NCBI RefSeq assembly: GCF_001942625.1
Contig: NZ_MLCL01000059.1
Span: 1 to 13,773, forward strand
Length of the DNA stretch: 13,773 nt
Direction: 5' to 3'
Origin: Mycobacterium syngnathidarum
GTDB lineage: Bacteria; Actinomycetota; Actinomycetes; Mycobacteriales; Mycobacteriaceae
Below the pieces are notes generated by a model that searched no databases, had not been told where the DNA came from, and worked only from the letters and a program-made list of their open reading frames with translations. Below are positions 7,874 to 13,773 of the stretch, one piece after another (position 1 is the stretch's first letter; each line of letters starts with the position of its first letter). The translations under genes and the position numbers were made by a program.

Positions 7874-9633
7874 GGTGTGCTGCGCTCCTGCTGGGCAGCC
7901 TCCAACAGCTCCCTGGCGTGTGCCCGGCCGCTGTCGGACTCCCCCAGCCCGGCCAGCATCCGGGCCAACTCGGCGACCCGGTCCTCATCGTCGATGCGGC
8001 GCACGCCGCTGGATTTGGCGCGACCGTTACCGCTGTCGACCACGAGATGGGCGTCGGCGAACGCCGCGACCTGAGGCAGGTGCGTCACCACGATGACCTG
8101 ATGAGTACGGGCCAACCTGGCAAGTCGGCGGCCGATCTGCACCGCGGCCCGACCGCCGACCCCGGCATCCACCTCGTCGAACACCATCGTGGTTCCCGCC
8201 GTCGACGCCGACAACACCACCTCGAGAGCCAGCATCACGCGGGACAGTTCGCCACCGGAGGCGCTCTTGGCCAGCGGCAGCACATCGGCGCCCCGGTGGG
8301 CCGTGAAACCGAACTCGACCGCGTCCACCCCGTCATGGCCGGCATGCAACACCGCGCCGTCGGGCATGGTCACCGGCGCGGAATCATCGGCCCGCGCCTG
8401 CATGGGCATGACGCCGATGGTGAACACCGCATTGGCCATGGCCAGTCCGGCCAATTCCGCGGTCACCGCCTTGGCCAGGCCCTTGGCGGCCTTGGACCGG
8501 GCTTTGGTGAGTTCACCTGCCGCCGCGACCAATTGGGCCTCGAGCTCGACGACCTTGCGGTCCAGGGCAGCCAGGCTCTCCTCGGACACGTCAAGCTGCG
8601 CCAACCGTTCGGCGGCGTCGCGGGACCATTCCAACACCCCATCGACATCGGCGGCGTACTTGCGGGTGAGCGTACGCAGCTCGGCCTGCCGCGCCAGCTT
8701 GGTCTCCAAAGTGCTGGCATCGCTGGGCAATTCGGACAGATAGTCGCCGAGCTCGCCGGAGACGTCACCGATCACCGCCATCGCCTCGGCCAGCCGCGCG
8801 GCCAGTGCCTGCAACACCGAGTCGTCGGTGGACTCCAGCGCCGCCTGTGCCCGGCCCACACTGTCGGCCGCCGACGTGGACTCGGGAGTGGGCTCGTCGA
8901 GTTCCCCGGCCAGAGCGAACCGAGCGCTCTGCGCGGCCTCGCGCAGGGCATCGAGTTCCGACAGCCGACGGATATCGGCGATGATCGCTTCGTCCTCACC
9001 AGGTTGCGGTGCGACCGCGTCGATCTCCTGGATGCCGAAGCTCAGCCGGTCGGCCTCCTGGGCCAGTTCCCGGGCCCGCCGACGCCGGTCGGTCAGGTCA
9101 CGACGCGCCGTCAGCCATTCGTCGCGGATGCTCCGGTAGCGGGCCAGCGGCTTGTCCACCTCGGCGAAACGGTCCAGGGCCGCGCGCTGCTCATCCGGGC
9201 GCATCAACCGCAGTTGATCGTTCTGGCCGTGCAGCGTCAACACCTGGGCGGTGAAGTTGCTCAAAGACTTGGCAGGCACGCTCCGCCCGCCCAGATAGGC
9301 TCGCGACGGCCCGGCCCGGCTGACCGAGCGGGCTGCGATCACGCTGCCGTCGTCATCACGCTCGGCGCCCGAGGATTCCAGCAGCTCCTCGACCCGTCCG
9401 GTCACGTCCTCACCGAGTTCGATTGTGCTGAAACGGCCTTCCACCACCGCGCGGTCCGAGCCCGAACGCACCCTCGACGCATCCGCACGTGCCCCGCCGA
9501 GCAGGTGCAGGCTGGTCACCACCATCGTCTTACCGGTACCGGTCTCGCCGGTCAGCACGGTCAAACCGCGGTCGAACTCCGCAGTGGCAGCACTGATCGC
9601 GCCCAATGACTCGATACGAATCTCTGACAGCAC
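7870..9633 (-). CDS. recN: DNA repair protein RecN
   Basis: RecN is an SMC-like ATPase that acts early at double-strand breaks. At 587 residues it has the length of M. tuberculosis RecN (Rv1696). The N-terminal half-domain has Walker A GETGTGKT (29-36). A coiled-coil arm spans about 150-400, with many Ala/Leu/Glu/Arg heptads such as ALDRKVVELEAQLVAAAGEL. The C-terminal half has the ABC signature SGGELSRVM (459-467), Walker B TMVFDE (482-487) and the switch region VVTHLPQVAAF (515-525). The GTG start at 9633 gives MLSEIRIESLGAI. The gene follows nadK after 6 nt with only a distant GGGGA, so coupling is likely. It is the last gene of the operon starting at 13465, and its TAG overlaps the stop of the PNPOx-like gene by 4 nt. 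I see no SOS box in front of it; the nadK-recN gap is too short for a promoter of its own. Confidence 0.96.
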   Translation of the reverse strand: MLSEIRIESLGAISAATAEFDRGLTVLTGETGTGKTMVVTSLHLLGGARADASRVRSGSDRAVVEGRFSTIELGEDVTGRVEELLESSGAERDDDGSVIAARSVSRAGPSRAYLGGRSVPAKSLSNFTAQVLTLHGQNDQLRLMRPDEQRAALDRFAEVDKPLARYRSIRDEWLTARRDLTDRRRRARELAQEADRLSFGIQEIDAVAPQPGEDEAIIADIRRLSELDALREAAQSARFALAGELDEPTPESTSAADSVGRAQAALESTDDSVLQALAARLAEAMAVIGDVSGELGDYLSELPSDASTLETKLARQAELRTLTRKYAADVDGVLEWSRDAAERLAQLDVSEESLAALDRKVVELEAQLVAAAGELTKARSKAAKGLAKAVTAELAGLAMANAVFTIGVMPMQARADDSAPVTMPDGAVLHAGHDGVDAVEFGFTAHRGADVLPLAKSASGGELSRVMLALEVVLSASTAGTTMVFDEVDAGVGGRAAVQIGRRLARLARTHQVIVVTHLPQVAAFADAHLVVDSGNGRAKSSGVRRIDDEDRVAELARMLAGLGESDSGRAHARELLEAAQQERSTP

Positions 9634-9639
9634 AGGTAT

Positions 9640-10563
9640 CTACTGTCCCCGCCATCCGGTGACCGGCAACCGGAACTTACGCACCAGCCGATCGGTGAAC
9701 GGTGCCGAGTCCAGCCGTACCCATTTCAGCGGGGTGCCGCAGCGGGTCACCTCCAGCCGGCCGCCGGCCGGCACCACCATCTCGCGGCGCCCATCGCAGA
9801 ACACCAGGGCATCGTTGCCGCTCGCCTCGATCTCGATCGCGATACTGGCCAACGGACTCGTCACCATCGGACGTGCGAACAACGCGTGTGCATTGTTGGG
9901 CACCACCAGAATCGCTTCCAAGTCCGGCCAGAGCACCGGGCCGCCGGCCGAGAACGCGTAGGCCGTGGATCCCGTCGGCGTCGACACGAGCACCCCATCG
10001 CAGCCGAACGACGACACCGGGCGGCCGTCCACCTCCAACACCACGCCGAGCACTCCGAGCCGAGGCCCCTTCTCCAGGCTGGCCTCGTTGAGCGCCCAGC
10101 CCCGGTTGACGACATCGGCGCCCACCCGCACCGCGACGTCCAGGGTCATCCGTTCCTCGATGCGGTAATCGCGGTCGATGACGCGCTCGAGGACATGGTC
10201 GATGGCCTCGGCCTCGGCCTCGGCGAGGAATCCGATCCGGCCCAGATTGACGCCCAGCACCGGGATCTCGACGTTGCGTGCGAGCTCAGCCGCACGTAGG
10301 AACGTGCCATCCCCGCCGAGCACCAGCACCAGCTCGCACCCTTCGGCGGCACGCTCATCTGCGTCGACCACCTCGATATCCACGCCGAGCGCGCGCATGT
10401 CGTCGGGCGCCAGATGCAGCGGACCCCGGTCCACGGCCTCGGCCGAGAGCACCTTCAGACCAATACCGTTGTCCCCGAGCACCTTTTCCACTCGCCGGGC
10501 AACCTCGGTCGCCTCGTCGCGGCCAGTGTGTACCACCAGCAGGATCGTGCGTTCTTGAGTCAT
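9640..10563 (-). CDS. nadK: NAD kinase
   Basis: NAD kinase phosphorylates NAD to NADP in the cytoplasm; mycobacterial enzymes can use ATP or polyphosphate. The protein is 307 residues, the same as M. tuberculosis Rv1695 (PpnK). Visible motifs are GGDGT at 83-87 with D85, [12 protein letters not shown] at 104-115, the NE pair at 159-160 (ALNEAS), and the glycine-rich [16 protein letters not shown] at 194-209. CDGRRE near 257 and the C-terminal [13 protein letters not shown] complete the fold. The ATG at 10563 overlaps the tlyA stop as ATGA and has a strong GAGGAGG 7 nt upstream. It sits between tlyA and recN in the operon, an order conserved in mycobacteria. Confidence 0.96.
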   Translation of the reverse strand: MTQERTILLVVHTGRDEATEVARRVEKVLGDNGIGLKVLSAEAVDRGPLHLAPDDMRALGVDIEVVDADERAAEGCELVLVLGGDGTFLRAAELARNVEIPVLGVNLGRIGFLAEAEAEAIDHVLERVIDRDYRIEERMTLDVAVRVGADVVNRGWALNEASLEKGPRLGVLGVVLEVDGRPVSSFGCDGVLVSTPTGSTAYAFSAGGPVLWPDLEAILVVPNNAHALFARPMVTSPLASIAIEIEASGNDALVFCDGRREMVVPAGGRLEVTRCGTPLKWVRLDSAPFTDRLVRKFRLPVTGWRGQ

Positions 10564-11369
10564 TGCGGCCCCTCCTCGACCGCCTGCCGAACCGCTTGCT
10601 CAAGCGACCCGCCGTCCAGCCGACGGTCGCCTTGGGCACGCAGGTGCAGGAAGTACTCGACATTGCCCGATGGTCCGGGAAGCGGGCTGGCCGTCACATC
10701 GACAGCATGCCACTGCAAGGCCGCTGCCTTGCGGGCGACCGTGCACACCGCGTCGATGCGCAACTCCGGATCGGACACCACACCGCCCGCCCCGACACGA
10801 TCCTTGCCTACCTCGAACTGCGGTTTCACCATCGGGACGATATCGGCGTCGGCGGCCGCACAAGCCGTCAGCGAGGGCAGTACGGTGGCCAACGAGATGA
10901 ACGACAGATCGGCCACGATCAGCTGCACCGGCCCGCCGATCGCATCCGGCGTCAGCTCCCGAACATTGGTGCGTTCCAGCACGTGTACTCGCTCGTCCGA
11001 ACGCAGCGGCCAGGCCAGCTGGCCGTAACCCACGTCGGCGGCCACCACCTCGGCGGCGCCGCGGTCGAGCAGCACCTCGGTGAAGCCTCCGGTGGAAGCC
11101 CCTGCGTCAAGGCAGCGTCTCCCCTCGACGGCGACGTCGAATGCGTCCAGCGCACCGATCAGCTTGTGAGCCCCTCGTGACACCCAGGAGCGTTCCGCTG
11201 AGGCAATCACGGTGATGTTGGTGTCGGGGGCGACCGCGGTCGCCGGTTTGGCCGCCGGCATGCCGTCGATCCGCACCCGGCCGGCTTCGATCAATTCGGC
11301 CGCCTGCTGGCGAGACCGGGCCAGGCCCCGTCGCACCAGCTCGGCATCAACGCGAGCGCGCCGCGCCAC
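10560..11369 (-). CDS. tlyA: 16S/23S rRNA 2'-O-methyltransferase TlyA
   Basis: TlyA methylates 16S rRNA C1409 and 23S rRNA C1920 (E. coli numbering); its loss gives capreomycin and viomycin resistance. It has 269 residues against 268 in M. tuberculosis. An N-terminal S4 RNA-binding domain (1-59) is followed by the RxWV linker (RSWV, 60-63), which in the homologue affects SAM binding, and an FtsJ/RrmJ-type domain. The SAM motif is DAGASTGGF (88-96). The catalytic tetrad K69, D154, K182 and E238 is intact, so an active enzyme is expected. The GTG start at 11369 gives [12 protein letters not shown], exactly the family start, with GGTGAG 5 nt upstream. It lies 6 nt after the Rv1693-type gene and overlaps nadK by 4 nt. 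The haemolysin name is historical. Confidence 0.96.
   Translation of the reverse strand: MARRARVDAELVRRGLARSRQQAAELIEAGRVRIDGMPAAKPATAVAPDTNITVIASAERSWVSRGAHKLIGALDAFDVAVEGRRCLDAGASTGGFTEVLLDRGAAEVVAADVGYGQLAWPLRSDERVHVLERTNVRELTPDAIGGPVQLIVADLSFISLATVLPSLTACAAADADIVPMVKPQFEVGKDRVGAGGVVSDPELRIDAVCTVARKAAALQWHAVDVTASPLPGPSGNVEYFLHLRAQGDRRLDGGSLEQAVRQAVEEGPQ
10571..10577 (-). promoter_or_regulatory. Strong ribosome binding site of nadK inside tlyA
   Basis: GAGGAGG on the minus strand lies within the last codons of tlyA, 7 nt before the nadK ATG. It gives nadK independent initiation despite the 4-nt overlap and supports the chosen start. Confidence 0.75.
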
Positions 11370-11375
11370 CGGCGC

Positions 11376-11582
11376 TCACCGTTCTGTCGCCTGCGGTCCG
11401 CTCGCTTGCCCCCTGTCGACGGATTCGAGGGCAGCCACCAGCAGATCGTGGGCCTGCTCGAGCCGCGCGGCCACCACGTCGATGTCCATCCCCTCGAGCG
11501 CGGACGGGTCCTCCGCCGGGTCGGGGACGCCTGCCAGCACTTCTGCGACCTGGGCACGCAATTGGTCTGGATCGGTAGTCAT
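11376..11582 (-). CDS. Small conserved protein of unknown function (Rv1693 type)
   Basis: This 68-residue acidic protein sits where M. tuberculosis has Rv1693. The visible structure is an N-terminal helix (about 5-17, DQLRAQVAEVLAG), a Pro/Asp-rich turn and a second amphipathic helix (about 35-57, VVAARLEQAHDLLVAALESVDRG), ending in a polar tail. There are no cysteines, no signal peptide and no membrane segment. I chose ATG 11582 (MTTDPDQLRAQ); an in-frame GTG 12 nt upstream is an alternative. The gene lies 13 nt after the phosphatase gene and 6 nt before tlyA, so it is cotranscribed and probably coupled. The function is not known. A small helical partner or adaptor of an operon product would fit, but nothing in the sequence proves it. 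Confidence 0.8.
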   Translation of the reverse strand: MTTDPDQLRAQVAEVLAGVPDPAEDPSALEGMDIDVVAARLEQAHDLLVAALESVDRGQASGPQATER

Positions 11583-11595
11583 AGCGATACTCACG

Positions 11596-12612
11596 CTAGT
11601 CGATCGGGGCCGACAGCAACGACCACCGTTGCAGCGCCTGGCGCGCTGTCTCGTCACCGGCGCAGACCATCAGAGCGCGCTGCCCCAGATTCGCGCCCCA
11701 CACCGCGTGCGCGGCCGCCCGCACCACCGACAGGTCGTCATGGGGATCCTGACCCGTGGTGTGCACGGTGACCGTGTCGGTGTCGACGTCGATCCGCCAG
11801 GCCGGGCTGGGCCCGATACGCAGCGCGTCGGCGTCGGCGTGCAATCCCCGCAGGTCTGCAGCCAGGTAGCCGGGACGTTCCGCGGGCACGGCATGCACCG
11901 CCTCGCACGCCGTGCTGACACCGGTGAGCACCATGAGGCTCGGCAGCCCGGCGGCAACGGCCCCCGCGATATCGGTGTCGAGCCGATCTCCCACCACGAG
12001 CGGGTTCACGAAGGTCCCTCGGCTCATCGCGTCGTTCATCAGCGTTGGTTGGGGCTTGCCCGCCACCATCGGTTCCTGCTCGGTGGCCACCCGCAACGCG
12101 GCCACCATCGAGCCATTGCCCGGCAGTAATCCGCGCTCGGAAGGCAGGGTCAGATCGACATTCGCCGCCACCCACAATGCCCCGGCCCGAATCGCCAGCG
12201 CAGCTTCTGCCAGATTCGGCCACGCGGTATCCGGCGAATGCCCCTGCACCACCGCGACCGGGCCTTCGTCGAATGTGCGGACCGGGCGCAACCCGGCGTT
12301 GCTCACCTCAGCGGCAAGCGCCTCCGTCCCGACAACGAGAACCGGTGCATCCGCCGACAGATGAGCTGCCAGCAGGTGGGCCGCACTCTGCGCGCTGGTC
12401 ACCACATCGTCGGGTATCGCGGCGAACCCGAGCTCACGCAAGTGTTCGGCGACCTGCTCGGGCGCGCGCGAAGCATTGTTGGTGACATAGAGGACCCGTG
12501 CGTCCAGACCGGCCAGGCTCTCAAGTGCGCCCACGGTCGGCTCGTGACCCCGAAATACCGTGCCATCGAGATCGAGCAGCAGGCAATCGTGTTCCCGCGC
12601 AAGCGTGGTCAC
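11596..12612 (-). CDS. HAD-family glycerol-3-phosphate phosphatase (Rv1692 type)
   Basis: This 338-residue HAD phosphatase is a homologue of Rv1692 (353 residues), reported to dephosphorylate glycerol 3-phosphate in recycling of glycerophospholipid head groups. The four HAD motifs are present: DLDGTVF with nucleophile D14 and D16, VTNNAS (43-48), K186 in AGKPQP, and GDRLDTD (208-214). LPGNGSMVAALR (163-174) belongs to the type IIA cap region. The last 80 residues (about 255-338) form an extra GNAT-like domain as in Rv1692, with AWRIDVDTDTVTVHT. I chose GTG 12612 (MTTLAREHDCLLLDLDG), leaving a single nucleotide after the stop of the TPR gene and a GGAG about 10 nt upstream. The frame is open further upstream, but that part is the TPR gene out of frame. 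The substrate is inferred from the homologue; other sugar or glycerol phosphates remain possible. Confidence 0.9.
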   Translation of the reverse strand: MTTLAREHDCLLLDLDGTVFRGHEPTVGALESLAGLDARVLYVTNNASRAPEQVAEHLRELGFAAIPDDVVTSAQSAAHLLAAHLSADAPVLVVGTEALAAEVSNAGLRPVRTFDEGPVAVVQGHSPDTAWPNLAEAALAIRAGALWVAANVDLTLPSERGLLPGNGSMVAALRVATEQEPMVAGKPQPTLMNDAMSRGTFVNPLVVGDRLDTDIAGAVAAGLPSLMVLTGVSTACEAVHAVPAERPGYLAADLRGLHADADALRIGPSPAWRIDVDTDTVTVHTTGQDPHDDLSVVRAAAHAVWGANLGQRALMVCAGDETARQALQRWSLLSAPID

Positions 12613-12613
12613 G

Positions 12614-13465
12614 TCAGGAAAGCTCCGTGATCCGGTCTTCCGCGTCGGTGATGCCATCGGTGTCGGCCTGCTCAGCATGAACGAACCACTGCAACGCCTC
12701 ATCGGTACGTCCGAGCGCCAGGAGCGTGTCGGCGTACACGTAGAACAGCCGGGCCGATGTCGGGCCCACCTTGGTCGGATCGAGCTGAGGTGTCGACAGG
12801 ATCGCCAACGCCTGCTCCAGCTGGCCAAGATCCGAACGGGCACCGGCAGTCACGATCCGCAGCTCCTCGGCATCGTCTCCGGTGAGCGCGGCGGCCTCGT
12901 CGCTGCGAGCCAATTCCAGCGCCCGCTCTGGCCGCCCGACGCCGCGTTCGCAATCGGCGATCATCGGCAGCAGCGCCGACTTGCTACCCATCCGGCGGGC
13001 AGCGCGCAGCTCGGCCAGTGCCTGAGCCCAGTCGCCGCTGTGATAGGCCGCGATGCCGACAGCCTCGCGCACCACCGCGATCCGCCCGGCTCGGTTGCGG
13101 GCGGCGCGGGCATGGGCCAATGCCGTCTCGGGATCCTCGTCCAGGAGCTTGCCGGCCATCACGAGATGACGTGCGACGAAATCAGCGGTGGTTTTGTCCA
13201 GCGTCACCAGTTCCCGGCGCACGTCCGGGGCCAACTCCTTGGCCTCGACATCGGCGGGCAACTTCGGGCCGTCGTTTCTGGGTTCGGTGTCCTCGGTGGG
13301 CTGGGCCGGACGGGCCCGGCCAGGCCCGGAGTGGCGGGGCGCACTGGAACGTTGATCCCGGCCCCGCTGATCACGGGAGCGGTGGTGACCCGAATTGTTC
13401 GATGCGCGGTCGTTCGATGCACGCCGCGGACGACGCTCTGCGCCGCCTTGTCTGTCTCCGACCAC
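12614..13465 (-). CDS. TPR-repeat protein with basic disordered N-terminus (Rv1691 type)
   Basis: This 283-residue protein is homologous to Rv1691. Residues 1-75 are low-complexity and strongly basic (ERRPRRASND, HHRSRDQRGRDQR, PGRARP) and likely disordered. Residues 80-283 are all helical, with TPR-like pairs such as AVGIAAYHSGDWAQALAELRAA (about 135-156) and FYVYADTLLALGRTDEALQWF near the C-terminus. It is probably a cytosolic scaffold; the basic arm could bind nucleic acid (inference). The GTG at 13465 was chosen because AAAGG lies 5 nt before it and the protein then starts VVGDRQ. The frame is open to 13609, but that would run through the spacer and reach the rRNA terminator. It is the first gene of the operon that includes the G3P phosphatase, tlyA, nadK and recN, and it lies directly behind the rRNA operon. 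The exact function is unknown. Confidence 0.85.
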   Translation of the reverse strand: MVGDRQGGAERRPRRASNDRASNNSGHHRSRDQRGRDQRSSAPRHSGPGRARPAQPTEDTEPRNDGPKLPADVEAKELAPDVRRELVTLDKTTADFVARHLVMAGKLLDEDPETALAHARAARNRAGRIAVVREAVGIAAYHSGDWAQALAELRAARRMGSKSALLPMIADCERGVGRPERALELARSDEAAALTGDDAEELRIVTAGARSDLGQLEQALAILSTPQLDPTKVGPTSARLFYVYADTLLALGRTDEALQWFVHAEQADTDGITDAEDRITELS

Positions 13466-13494
13466 GTGTGCCTTTCTACCTACTCTTCCCGCAA

Positions 13495-13500
13495 AGGATA
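13495..13500 (-). promoter_or_regulatory. Candidate -10 of the TPR-to-recN operon
   Basis: TATCCT on the minus strand fits TANNNT and would start a transcript near 13488, leaving a leader of about 23 nt with AAAGG before GTG 13465. A convincing -35 box is not seen. This is the best promoter candidate in the 140-bp spacer behind the rRNA terminator and would serve all six downstream genes. Confidence 0.45.
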
Positions 13501-13545
13501 CTGGCAGCAGCCATGGCCGACATAATCTTGCCGGCGGCGGACCAC

Positions 13546-13577
13546 CGATATTCACTCGGGCGCCCTGTGGAATATCG
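13546..13577. repeat. 32-bp concentric inverted repeat, possible binding site
   Basis: CGATATTC (13546-13553) and GAATATCG (13570-13577) are perfect inverted arms. Exactly at their centre lies the perfect palindrome GGGCGCCC (13558-13565), with four unpaired bases on each side, so 24 of 32 positions are symmetric. A further near copy of the arm, GAATGTCGA (13581-13589), follows 11 bp after GAATATCGA. The pattern suggests a dimer-binding DNA site upstream of the operon promoter; it is not a terminator because no T-run follows. Confidence 0.45.
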
Positions 13578-13605
13578 ACTGAATGTCGAATTGGGGAAAG
13601 AGAAT

Positions 13606-13645
13606 TCAAAACGAATCGCCCCCCACGTAAAACGTGGGGGGCGAT
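13606..13645 (-). terminator. Intrinsic terminator of the rRNA operon
   Basis: A perfect 14-bp stem (arms 13615-13628 and 13632-13645, core ATCGCCCCCCACGT) closes a 3-nt loop just 10 nt after the 5S 3' end. On the minus strand it is followed by TCGTTTTGA, a short T-rich tract. The GC-rich stem and position identify it as the transcription stop of the rRNA operon; the T-tract is modest, as is usual in mycobacteria. Confidence 0.88.
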
Positions 13646-13655
13646 CCTTAATTTG

Positions 13656-13771
13656 TGTTCGGCGGTGTCCTACTTTTCCACCCGTGTGGGTAGTATCATC
13701 GGCGCTGGCAGGCTTAGCTTCCGGGTTCGGGATGGGACCGGGCGTTTCCCTGCCGCTATGGACCGCCGTAA
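13656..13771 (-). rRNA. rrf: 5S ribosomal RNA (end of rRNA operon, probably rrnB)
   Basis: The minus strand reads a complete 5S rRNA of about 116 nt, beginning TTACGGCGGTCCATAGCGGC and ending GACACCGCCGAACA. The ends pair as helix I (CGGCGGT with ACCGCCG), and the conserved CCCATCCCGAAC and GGAAGCTAAG segments are present. The 5' end is uncertain by one or two bases and lies almost at the window edge; the 23S and 16S genes would be just outside, to the right. Its position next to the Rv1691-type gene fits rrnB of rapidly growing mycobacteria, which lies behind tyrS. Confidence 0.95.
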
Positions 13772-13773
13772 CT

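Noticed and set aside
7759..9609. A 616-codon open frame on the plus strand opposite recN
   Set aside because: recN on the minus strand has Walker A, signature and Walker B motifs in full. The opposite frame is low-complexity His/Gln/Gly-rich and crosses the end of the PNPOx-like gene.
13466..13609. A longer TPR protein starting at 13609
   Set aside because: It would place the start inside the rRNA terminator T-tract and read through the palindromic spacer. GTG 13465 has a ribosome binding site at good spacing and the conserved basic arm follows it.

Overview
The window is high-GC actinobacterial DNA, almost certainly from a rapidly growing Mycobacterium (Mycolicibacterium type). Gene content, order and protein lengths follow the M. 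tuberculosis block Rv1701 to Rv1691, read here on the minus strand. A 5S rRNA gene lies at the right edge, just upstream of the Rv1691-type gene. Rapid growers carry a second rRNA operon (rrnB) beside tyrS at this locus, and slow growers lack it; that is the main reason for placing the organism among the rapid growers. These assignments come from recognising sequences, not from a search.

Layout from right to left, following the main transcription direction. (1) 13656-13771: 5S rRNA, the end of an rRNA operon, followed by a strong hairpin terminator and a 140-bp spacer with an unusual concentric inverted repeat. (2) 13465-7870: a tight six-gene operon of TPR protein, glycerol-3-phosphate phosphatase (Rv1692 type), small Rv1693-type protein, tlyA, nadK and recN. 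Its junctions are 1-13 nt gaps or a 4-nt overlap. (3) 5830-7873: an accessory islet that interrupts the recN-steA order known from M. tuberculosis. A CGNR zinc-finger regulator (minus) is divergent from a VOC protein and a duplicated PNPOx-like flavoprotein (plus), around a control region with two inverted repeats and good promoter elements. The last islet gene and recN converge on one CTAG that supplies both stop codons. (4) 5729-3588: steA and mctB/steB, a probable envelope or cell-separation pair. (5) 3454-128: pyrG, a Nudix ADP-ribose pyrophosphatase and xerD, joined by 8-nt and 4-nt overlaps.

The minus-strand genes are housekeeping: rRNA and ribosome modification, NAD(P), CTP, DNA repair, chromosome resolution and septation. 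No transposase, CRISPR array, prophage or tRNA was seen. No plainly new multi-gene system stands out. The best leads are a hairpin that could mask the pyrG ribosome binding site, the symmetric control region of the islet, and the palindrome cluster behind the rRNA terminator.
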